Assembly: GCF_002095315.1 (NCBI RefSeq)
Contig: NZ_MLFN01000001.1
Location: 62,001 to 126,000 of the forward strand
From: Pantoea conspicua
Lineage (GTDB): Bacteria; Pseudomonadota; Gammaproteobacteria; Enterobacterales; Enterobacteriaceae
DNA length: 64,000 nt
Direction: 5' to 3'
Position 1 is the stretch's first letter, and the number at the start of each line of letters is the position of its first letter. This document shows positions 57,338 to 64,000 of the stretch, piece after piece. Below the pieces are notes generated by a model. The model made no database searches and had not been told where the DNA came from. It saw nothing but the letters and a program-made list of their open reading frames with translations. A program made the position numbers and the translations under genes.

Positions 57338-58081
57338 ATGGCAGCAAATTGCCCAACGGACAACACAAAGTTGTTTGGCCGCGCCATTGTGCTCGAAGTA
57401 GCTGATGGTTGCGCCGATACAGTGCCGCAGGAGTCAGAGTGGAAGGCTTTGGCTGCAGGCACCAGTAAAGGCTTCGACTTCTCGCCGAACAGCGTGACGT
57501 CAGATGCCGATGACACCAAAGGCTACGTAGAGAACATTGTTACAAACGCTGACTTCACTATCTCGTTTGAGGGTGAGGTTCGCCGTAACGATAAGCTCGA
57601 CCAGTATGGTGTTGGTCGCCTGATTAAGTATTTCAACACTGAAATTCAGGCGGCGCGCCAGCCTACTCTTTGGGTTCGCATGGAGTTCGGGCCGATCACC
57701 TTCCAGGGGTACATGCTGATCAACGCATTGAGTTCTGATGGCGGCACTAACGACATCATCACCTTCTCCACGGAGTTCAAGGTGGCGGCAGCCGATACCA
57801 TCCAGGTAGTCGATACCGATGACAGAGTGCCTGCTACGGGTGTCACTGTTACACCAGCGACAACCTCTATTGCAGTTAGTGCGACCCGCCAGCTTACAGC
57901 GACCGTATTACCGGCTGATGCAACAGACAAGTCAGGAACCTGGACAACTTCAGACGCGACAAAAGCAACGGTAAGTTCTACCGGGCTGGTGACGGGTGTC
58001 GCAGTCGGCACTGCAAGCATCACCTTCACATCGACTGATGGTGCGTTTACTGGCTCCACTGCTGCGACCATCACCGCATAA
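57338..58081 (+). CDS. Major tail tube protein with C-terminal Ig-like (BIG2) domain
   Basis: Residues 1-165 form the tail-tube domain (ADFTISFEGEVRRNDKLDQY), and residues 168-247 a BIG2-type immunoglobulin-like domain (VPATGVTVTPATTSIAVSAT; SGTWTTSDATKATVSSTGLV). As in lambda gpV, the Ig-like domain should project from the tail surface and may aid weak attachment to cells. Confidence 0.88.
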   Translation: MAANCPTDNTKLFGRAIVLEVADGCADTVPQESEWKALAAGTSKGFDFSPNSVTSDADDTKGYVENIVTNADFTISFEGEVRRNDKLDQYGVGRLIKYFNTEIQAARQPTLWVRMEFGPITFQGYMLINALSSDGGTNDIITFSTEFKVAAADTIQVVDTDDRVPATGVTVTPATTSIAVSATRQLTATVLPADATDKSGTWTTSDATKATVSSTGLVTGVAVGTASITFTSTDGAFTGSTAATITA

Positions 58082-58140
58082 TATCCATTTCAGGGGCTTC
58101 CACCTGGTGGCCCCGAAAATGTCTGTTACCGGATTAACCC

Positions 58141-58815
58141 ATGACACCTTACAAAGAGATTGGCGAGTGCATGATTACAGCTGGAGAGGATGAATATTTC
58201 TTCCGTCCTTCGTTCGCTGCAATGAGCCGAATCGGTGAACCGCAGGAGATTGTTCAGACCTTCGCCGATCTGCACCACGATGAGCTGACACCTCTGATAG
58301 AGCGTGCAACTGCCGCATATGGACATGTTCCAGCCTGGCTAATCGAGCACATCCGCAGCTGCAATTACGGAAAGCGAGCGCTTATGGCTGCCATGACTGT
58401 GATGCAGGCGTGCTGTGAGGATGATTTGTCTGCTCTTATTGGTGAGTTCCGTCCGGCCAGAGCGAAAGGCAGGCCATTTAAGCGCCGCATGGGCTTGATG
58501 GGTGATTTTGAGATGCTGCTAATCGCTCAGTCCTTGATAACACATGGCATCATCGGTAAGGCAAAGGTTCGGCAGTTACAGCGCCATGAAAGCGGCAAGG
58601 CAACGACAGAGTTTAATTCCTTCGATTACATTAACGCCGCAAGAAACCACTTCGGGATGAGCAGGAATGAGGCTGAGCAGTTAAGCATGACAGAGTTCCA
58701 GATGATGCTTGCAGCGAAATACCCTGACCAGAAAGGCTTTACTCGTGAAGAATATGACGCCACGCGAGACGAGTTCTTAGCCAAACAGGAAAGGCGGAGA
58801 GCGAAAGCTGCTTAA
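58141..58815 (+). CDS. Tail assembly protein in the chaperone position
   Basis: The 224-residue, mostly helical protein (YFFRPSFAAMSRIGEPQEIV...) lies between tail tube and tape measure, where tail-assembly chaperones are encoded. No slippery sequence and extension frame of the lambda G/GT kind follows, since the next gene is an inserted accessory gene. Confidence 0.7.
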   Translation: MTPYKEIGECMITAGEDEYFFRPSFAAMSRIGEPQEIVQTFADLHHDELTPLIERATAAYGHVPAWLIEHIRSCNYGKRALMAAMTVMQACCEDDLSALIGEFRPARAKGRPFKRRMGLMGDFEMLLIAQSLITHGIIGKAKVRQLQRHESGKATTEFNSFDYINAARNHFGMSRNEAEQLSMTEFQMMLAAKYPDQKGFTREEYDATRDEFLAKQERRRAKAA

Positions 58816-58849
58816 TACCGAAACACTGCGCAAAATTTACTCGTCTTTA

Positions 58850-58877
58850 TTGAAAAAAAACCGCCTCCTGGTAGGAT
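58850..58877 (+). promoter_or_regulatory. Independent promoter of the accessory gene
   Basis: TTGAAA (58850-58855), a 16-bp spacer and TAGGAT (58872-58877) preceded by TGG, an extended -10. It lies 29 bp before the next ATG and inside the tail operon. Confidence 0.65.
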
Positions 58878-58905
58878 GATTTCCAAATAACTAAAGGCGT
58901 AAATT

Positions 58906-59277
58906 ATGAAAATTTTAATCACAATGTTGGCAATGTTGCTTCCATTTTCAGCGCTTGCTGTAACAGACGATGAGATAGTTACGTCAGTCAAAAAAGAAGC
59001 TGAAGCTGTGTGGTTTCCTTCCGAAGTAACAGTTGAGTCTTTTGAAAATGCTAAGTTCTTTCCTAGCGCAGAATATTCTGAATACTCACGTTCGGGGAAC
59101 GTGTGCGGTGTAATTACAGCCAGGTCAGGGGGGCAAAAAGTTTCCCTCAACTTTATATCAGAGGCTGAAGAGGTAAACGGCGGGGTGAGAGTTGGAACGC
59201 CTCAGCTATATGACAAATCAAAAGAACCAGCAGTAGCGCGAAAAGCGCTAAGCCAAAAATGCAAGAACCCGCTTTAA
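58906..59277 (+). CDS. Secreted accessory protein (moron) within the tail operon
   Basis: The 123-residue protein has a clear signal peptide (KILITMLAMLLPFSALA, cleavage before VTDD). The mature domain has two cysteines (GNVCGVITA and a final SQKCKNPL) that could form a disulfide. It is much richer in A and T than the tail genes. It has its own promoter and terminator, the hallmark of a gene expressed by the lysogen. Function unknown; a change in the host envelope or exclusion of other phages is possible. Confidence 0.8.
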   Translation: MKILITMLAMLLPFSALAVTDDEIVTSVKKEAEAVWFPSEVTVESFENAKFFPSAEYSEYSRSGNVCGVITARSGGQKVSLNFISEAEEVNGGVRVGTPQLYDKSKEPAVARKALSQKCKNPL

Positions 59278-59289
59278 GCGGGTTTTTTT
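59266..59289 (+). terminator. Intrinsic terminator of the accessory gene
   Basis: AACCCGCT-TTA-AGCGGGTT is a perfect 8-bp stem containing the stop codon of the accessory gene, followed by a T-run to 59289. Confidence 0.9.
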
Positions 59290-59307
59290 ATGCCCGGAGA
59301 GAAGCGA

Positions 59308-61920
59308 ATGGCAGGTGATAAGCAACTAGGCACCATTGTTTACCAGGTAGAGATGGATGTCGCTGATCTGATTGCCGCTCAGCAAAAAGTTAACCAGCGC
59401 CTTGACCAGATGGATGGAAGTTTCAACAAATCATCTCAGTCTGCCGGCCGGTTTGAGGGGGCGCTGAACAAGGTTGGCATTGCTATCGGCGCTGCTTTCA
59501 CTCTGGAAACAGCAAAGCGTCTGATCGCAATTGGCGATGAGATGAGCACGCTTCAGGCGCGCGTAGCGAGGCTAAGTCCAAGTATTGATGCCGCCAGAGA
59601 GACAATGAAGTCCCTTTCTGTTATTGCATCGCAAACTGGCAGTAGCCTTGCTGACACCGAGCGGTTATGGGAATCCATGACATCTGCTCTTAAGGAAACA
59701 GGCGCGACAAACTCTCAGATTCTGGCACTCACATCCACCCTTCAAAAAATTGGAACAATTGGCGGTTCTTCGGCTGAAGAAATGTCTAACGCACTTCGCC
59801 AGTTTGGTCAGTCTATTGCAGGCGGAACGATTCGAGCTGAAGAATTCAACTCAATACTGGAGCAGATGCCAGAGCTTGCTCGCCAGATCGCTTCCGGGCT
59901 CGGAATTTCTATCGGCGAACTACGTAAAAGAATGCTTGAGGGGAAATTAAGTGCAACTGACGCGCTTAATGCTATTCAGGGTCGTTCTCAGGCGGTGAAT
60001 GAAGAATTCGATAAGATGCCGGTCAGCATCGAGAGGGCAAAAAACAGCCTAGATGTGGCATTCAGAAATGCGATCAGCGATCTGAACCAGGCTATTGGCC
60101 TGACGTCTACGCTTGCCGGTCTGATGCAGAACGTTGCTGATAACCTGAATTTCTATAACAACAATGCTGGCGATGCGGCAAGGATGCCGAAGTTGATTAA
60201 GCTCCAGCAAGATCTAAATAAAGAGGTCCAAGAGGGCCAGCGCTGGTACGAGACTGACACCGTATTCCAGCAGCGTCGAGGCCAGGCAGCATTCGAGCTC
60301 AAAAAGACCGAGCAGGAAATAGCCAGCATTCGAGCCAAGGCAGCGCAGGATGCAAAAAATAACAGCGGATTTAAGCCTTCTGGCACTAAAGGCGACGATG
60401 CAGCCACCCAAAAGCTGGTCAAGAACTCTGAGAGAAGGCTTGCTCTGTCAAAGCTTGAAGGTGAGGCGCGCGCCCGTCTTCAGGCGCAATACGACGCCGA
60501 GGATGCAGGGGTAACTGATCAGAAAAGAGTTAAAGCTATTGAGGATCAGTACGCAGCAACTTACCGCAATACTGAGGCTCAGAAAGAGAACAACAGGGAA
60601 GGCAAGACTACTGCAAGTCGGGCAGAGGCAATCACGCAGAAGCTTGAGAACCTCAAAGGGCAGTCAGAGCTGGCAGCAGGGTCAACAAGCCAGTTAAGCC
60701 GCGAGCAAGCCATCCTTAACGCACAGCAATCGCTGGGTATCGCTGCCACCAAGGAAGATATCGCGCTTGCTGGACAGTATGCAGCTGCCAAGTGGGATGC
60801 CGGAAACGCGATCAGGGCTCAGGCTGCGGCTGAAAAGCTACTGCCAGAGGCCAAAGAAAACGCCAGCTACAAGCAGGATGTTGAAGATCTAAACACAGCA
60901 TTGTCTGCGAAAAAGATTAGCCAGGAGCAGTACAACGCCACCTCAGAGAGATTGGAGCAAGAGCATCAGTCTAACCTCGCAAAAATACGTGCTGACCAGG
61001 CAGTATCCCCGCAGCAATCCGCCGCGGGTATGGTTGACCCAGTCCAGCAACTGGCTAATGAAAACGCGCAGAAACTGGCGCTGATCCAGCAATTCGAGGC
61101 TAATAAAACCCTCACCGAGCAGCAGGGTCTGGCACTGAGAAATGCCGCTAACACCCAATATGAGCAGCAGCGAATCGAAGCTCAGTGGGAAATATGGCGG
61201 CAACAGAGTGCTGGCAATGAAGTTGCAGCCGCTGCCTTTGATAGTTTTGCAGGTAATGCTTCTAATGCCCTGACCGGCATCCTGACCGGAAGCATGTCTG
61301 TTCAGGACGCAATGCGCTCGCTTGGTTCGACCGTGCTTAACAGCGTAATCAACTCATTTGTACAGATGGGTGTTGCATGGCTTCAGTCGGTAATTATGGG
61401 GCAGGTGGGGATGACCGCTGCGGCGGGAGTTGCGGCGGCACAAGGGGCAGTTATAGCTGCTGCCATGGCGCCAGCTGCGGCTATGACCTCGCTCGCAACA
61501 TCAGGAGCAAACGCCGTGCCAGCTCAAATAGGAATAGGCGCAACCGTTGGAATGGCGCAAGCACTGTCTGTTGCCGGAGCACGTAAGAACGGCGGTCCTG
61601 TTTCGGCTGGGTCGATGTATCAGGTGGGCGAAGGTGGTTTGCCTGAAATATATCAGGCCAGCAGTGGCAAGCAATACATGATCCCCGGCGATAACGGTTC
61701 GGTAATCAGCAATAAGGATATGCAGGGTGCTGGCGGAGGCGGAGTGGTAATCAACATTCAGAACTACACCTCGGCATCTGTCGATGCACAGGCTGGTAAT
61801 GACGGCAATGGTGGACTAACTGTCGACGTGATTGTTGCAGATTTGAATAACGGCGGGCCTATCAGTAGCAGCATCACCAGCAACTTTAATGTTAAACGCA
61901 CGCCAAGGGGGCAAAGTTAA
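59308..61920 (+). CDS. Tail tape-measure protein
   Basis: This 870-residue protein (ATG 59308 after GGAGAGAAG; an ATG at 59290 falls in the terminator T-run) starts with the tape-measure N-terminal domain (IVYQVEMDVADLIAAQQKVN; SLADTERLWESMTSALKETG). It has long coiled coils, a hydrophobic region near residues 680-760 and a Gly-rich C-terminus. Its length sets the tail length. Confidence 0.92.
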   Translation: MAGDKQLGTIVYQVEMDVADLIAAQQKVNQRLDQMDGSFNKSSQSAGRFEGALNKVGIAIGAAFTLETAKRLIAIGDEMSTLQARVARLSPSIDAARETMKSLSVIASQTGSSLADTERLWESMTSALKETGATNSQILALTSTLQKIGTIGGSSAEEMSNALRQFGQSIAGGTIRAEEFNSILEQMPELARQIASGLGISIGELRKRMLEGKLSATDALNAIQGRSQAVNEEFDKMPVSIERAKNSLDVAFRNAISDLNQAIGLTSTLAGLMQNVADNLNFYNNNAGDAARMPKLIKLQQDLNKEVQEGQRWYETDTVFQQRRGQAAFELKKTEQEIASIRAKAAQDAKNNSGFKPSGTKGDDAATQKLVKNSERRLALSKLEGEARARLQAQYDAEDAGVTDQKRVKAIEDQYAATYRNTEAQKENNREGKTTASRAEAITQKLENLKGQSELAAGSTSQLSREQAILNAQQSLGIAATKEDIALAGQYAAAKWDAGNAIRAQAAAEKLLPEAKENASYKQDVEDLNTALSAKKISQEQYNATSERLEQEHQSNLAKIRADQAVSPQQSAAGMVDPVQQLANENAQKLALIQQFEANKTLTEQQGLALRNAANTQYEQQRIEAQWEIWRQQSAGNEVAAAAFDSFAGNASNALTGILTGSMSVQDAMRSLGSTVLNSVINSFVQMGVAWLQSVIMGQVGMTAAAGVAAAQGAVIAAAMAPAAAMTSLATSGANAVPAQIGIGATVGMAQALSVAGARKNGGPVSAGSMYQVGEGGLPEIYQASSGKQYMIPGDNGSVISNKDMQGAGGGGVVINIQNYTSASVDAQAGNDGNGGLTVDVIVADLNNGGPISSSITSNFNVKRTPRGQS

Positions 61921-62417
61921 TGCCGATTATTGACTATCCCGACTGGCTGCCGCTGGCGCAGAAAGCCAGCAAGAATATGACGCTGGATACTGGATTCCTT
62001 TCGGATCAGCCTGCGGTTGGGCCTGCTATCTTTCAAAACCTTACCGATGATCTGAAGGTTACCTGGTCGCTAACATGGATATTCACACTGGCGCAAGAAA
62101 GGGCTTTTCAGCAATGGCTGAGAAGCCCTAACTACCTAAACCGGGGCGTAAACTGGTTCCGCATGAAAATCGACATTGGCGGCAGCGGTATTCAGATACA
62201 GGAACTGCACTTCACACAGATGCCTGTGCAGACCAGCATAGACGGGGGTGTTGTGACGTGGACGGGGACGGTAATAGCTAACCGCCTGAATAACCCAGAT
62301 GACGACTTCGATGACATCATTGTTGAGTTGCCGCCGCCATGGGATTCTTGGCTGGATATTGTTGTAACTGGATACCCAGATAACCGCGATCCAGAGTCCT
62401 TGCCGAGGGTTCCCTGA
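61920..62417 (+). CDS. Distal tail protein
   Basis: The 165-residue protein (IIDYPDWLPLAQKASKNMTL) follows the tape measure with a TAATG overlap. Proteins of this type form the start of the tail tip, in the place of lambda gpM or a Dit-like protein. Name assigned by position and resemblance only. Confidence 0.65.
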   Translation: MPIIDYPDWLPLAQKASKNMTLDTGFLSDQPAVGPAIFQNLTDDLKVTWSLTWIFTLAQERAFQQWLRSPNYLNRGVNWFRMKIDIGGSGIQIQELHFTQMPVQTSIDGGVVTWTGTVIANRLNNPDDDFDDIIVELPPPWDSWLDIVVTGYPDNRDPESLPRVP

Positions 62418-62887
62418 TGCCTTCCTTTCGAGAATACAAGCAACAGCGACCGACACGCGGCCTGTATGACACGCTGACGTTTTACCATCCATCATTCGGT
62501 TATGTGCGTCTCGTCGATAAGCAGTTTTACAACAAAACGCTCGGAGGCTTGGTTTACCAACCGGCGAGATTTGAAATTGAGGAAAGCCAGCAGAGTGGGG
62601 CGCCGGTAATCGACGCTACCGTCAAGCTTGGGCGGATATCCTCAGACGTCAAATCAATGATGAAGCAATGGAAGGGTGCATCGCGTTTAACAGCGATAAC
62701 CGCCACCCGGCAGATATTTGACAGTGGCGACGTGTCAGCACCGATTAAATCATGGCAGCTCTACGTCAAAACTGTGGACATAGATGCTGAAAATGCCTCC
62801 GTCACCTTATCTGTCACCAACCCACTCAACAATAACGTTGGCCGCCTCTATGACCCACGGGAATACACTGGACTGCAGTACCTATGA
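62417..62887 (+). CDS. DUF1833-like tail-tip protein
   Basis: The protein has 156 residues; LRRYDTLTFYHP-like opening, FEIEESQQSGAPVIDATVKLG-like core and TLSVTNPLNNN match the DUF1833 group, which takes the role of lambda gpL in tail-tip assembly. TGATG overlap with the previous gene. Confidence 0.72.
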   Translation: MPSFREYKQQRPTRGLYDTLTFYHPSFGYVRLVDKQFYNKTLGGLVYQPARFEIEESQQSGAPVIDATVKLGRISSDVKSMMKQWKGASRLTAITATRQIFDSGDVSAPIKSWQLYVKTVDIDAENASVTLSVTNPLNNNVGRLYDPREYTGLQYL

Positions 62888-63266
62888 TTTTATTGCGCGC
62901 ATGATCGGCGTTCCTTGGGCAAACCGGTCATGTACGACTGATTCCGTCGACTGCTGGGGACTGGTGGTGCTTTATTACCGGCAGGTGCTGGGTATAGAGC
63001 TGCATCAGACACCAGACTACGAATCGGGTGCAGACTTCTTCACCTGCTATCAGGGTGACGTGGTTTTCTGGCAGCAGGTGCCGCATCCTGTAGAGGGCGG
63101 GATATTTGTTGGCTATACCGGCACGCGGCCGGCACATGTTGGGCTTATTCTGCGGCGTCAGGCGCTGCATTCTCGTGGCGAAAACGGAAGTGTCAGGCAG
63201 GACTCTTTGATGCTGATCCAGCGCGCATTCACCAAAGTGGAATACTTTCGATATGGCACTGATTGA
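62850..63266 (+). CDS. NlpC/P60-type tail peptidase (gpK-like)
   Basis: The ATG at 62850 gives 138 residues. TDSVDCWGLVVLYYRQVLG carries the catalytic cysteine and PAHVGLIL the histidine of NlpC/P60 peptidases. Such tail proteins open peptidoglycan during DNA entry or act in tip assembly. Confidence 0.88.
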   Translation: MTHGNTLDCSTYDFIARMIGVPWANRSCTTDSVDCWGLVVLYYRQVLGIELHQTPDYESGADFFTCYQGDVVFWQQVPHPVEGGIFVGYTGTRPAHVGLILRRQALHSRGENGSVRQDSLMLIQRAFTKVEYFRYGTD

Positions 63267-64000
63267 ACTGCAGAGATTTCCCGGAACGCCTAAAGAGCGT
63301 TACAGGGTGCCTAACGGCACCTTTTTTTATGCCTGGCTGAAAGATAATGACACCGCGCTGCACCGTGACGTGCTTATTGTGCGTAATGGCGTGAAACTGG
63401 AAGAGGATGATGAGCTGAATTTCGAGCTGTCAGAGCTGGACCACATTCAGATATTCGATCAGCCAAAAGGTGTCGTAGGTGACATCCTTAGCCCAATATT
63501 CAAGGTGGTTGGGCAGGTATTTTCTTTCCTGATGCCAAAGCCGGCCATTGCTAACTCCGGCGGGAACTCAGTGGACTCTCCGAATAATTCCCTGACCGGA
63601 CAGACAAATACCGCTCGAGTTTATAAGGCTAAGCCGGACATTTACGGTCAGGTACGCTCATTCCCCGATCTGATTCAGGAATCGGTATTTGAGTACGTTA
63701 CACAGAATGTGAAGAGCGGCGGGCTGAAGTATGTCACGGAATGGATGTGTATTGGCATTGGAAGTTATGACTACGACTCAGTGCGTTACTCCGAGTCCAG
63801 TATCGGGTCGTTAGCCGGTGCGGAATATCAGGTTTATCAGCCCGGAGAAGTAATTCCGCAAATCGTAGAAGGCTATGGTTTCGACGATGTAGACGGTCAA
63901 GAAGTGCCAGGACAGAACGAGGCAAGTGACTTCCCAATCCAGTCTTCCACCGCCAATACGATGGTCAGCGGAAGTTATTCCGGCGGCCAGATAGCCATAA
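63253..64000 (+). CDS. Tail-tip / host-specificity protein (3' partial)
   Basis: The open frame from ATG 63253 runs out of the window (249 residues seen). RFPGTPKERYRVPNGTFFYA and a following small beta domain, then a hydrophobic hinge (VVGDILSPIFKVVGQVFSFL), resemble the N-terminal part of gpJ-like central tail-tip proteins with a fused gpI-like segment. It overlaps the peptidase gene by 14 bp. Confidence 0.75.
   Translation, partial: MALIELQRFPGTPKERYRVPNGTFFYAWLKDNDTALHRDVLIVRNGVKLEEDDELNFELSELDHIQIFDQPKGVVGDILSPIFKVVGQVFSFLMPKPAIANSGGNSVDSPNNSLTGQTNTARVYKAKPDIYGQVRSFPDLIQESVFEYVTQNVKSGGLKYVTEWMCIGIGSYDYDSVRYSESSIGSLAGAEYQVYQPGEVIPQIVEGYGFDDVDGQEVPGQNEASDFPIQSSTANTMVSGSYSGGQIAI

Noticed and set aside
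58780-58905. Lambda G/GT-type frameshift at the end of the chaperone-position gene
   Set aside because: No slippery sequence is seen, and an independent accessory gene with its own promoter follows instead of an extension frame.
1-64000. tRNA or rRNA genes
   Set aside because: No cloverleaf-like segment with the conserved GTTCRA box and acceptor pairing was noticed, and integration is in a protein gene.

Overview
The window is enterobacterial and reads as Pantoea, closest to the P. ananatis / P. stewartii / P. allii side of the genus. It carries a crtE-X-Y-I-B carotenoid operon with convergent crtZ and no idi between crtE and crtX, together with a thiOSGF thiamine operon behind a TPP riboswitch. 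Thiamine and carotenoid genes lie together on the large Pantoea plasmid type LPP-1, so a megaplasmid origin is a reasonable inference; no replication or partition gene is visible to prove it.

Layout. 1-2762: a polar amino-acid ABC importer (binding protein cut by the window edge, two permeases, a frameshifted ATPase). 2927-3564: a higBA toxin-antitoxin pair with two palindromic operators. 3689-6841: promoter, TPP riboswitch, leader peptide and thiO-thiS-thiG-thiF. 6862-8987 (minus): molybdate-type binding protein and permease plus an ASCH protein, with a ModE-like site upstream. 9527-10977: a small unknown protein and an Ahr aldehyde reductase. 11087-17310: the crt cluster, with crtI frameshifted in this sequence. 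17530-22726: ytfJ, pirin, PepSY and DUF2946 membrane proteins and a D-2-hydroxyacid dehydrogenase. 22728-23063: the C-terminal stub of a glutaminase interrupted by a prophage.

23108-64000 (continuing past the window): a lambdoid siphovirus prophage. Left arm (minus): int, xis, many small early genes, a DEDD exonuclease / DUF669 / Sak4-like recombination set, cIII, a methyltransferase and an N-type antiterminator behind nutL and pL/OL. Immunity region: an unknown membrane protein in the rex position, cI, OR/pR, cro, nutR and cII. Right arm (plus): an O-like initiator with an internal iteron origin, a DnaB-type helicase, a nin region (ninB, ninF, ybcO, rusA) and a DUF1133 Q-position gene. Then come a pinholin / SAR-endolysin / Rz / Rz1 cassette with an inserted HNH gene, a KilA-N/HNH accessory segment, DNA packaging, head, tail and the start of the tail-tip protein. 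A secreted accessory gene with its own promoter and terminator sits inside the tail operon.

Regulation is recognisably lambda-like: CI and Cro at six related 13-bp operators, N at two nut sites that each hold an extra hairpin, and CII/CIII with a CII-box inside the start of cII. Replication and recombination genes come from other lineages, so the phage is a mosaic.

Five genes on both sides of the prophage junction (ABC ATPase, crtI, a small pre-terminase gene, the major capsid gene and an HK97 gp10-like gene) are each broken by one single-base indel, four of them demonstrably and the fifth possibly in a short homopolymer. That pattern suggests base-calling or assembly error at least as strongly as real gene decay.
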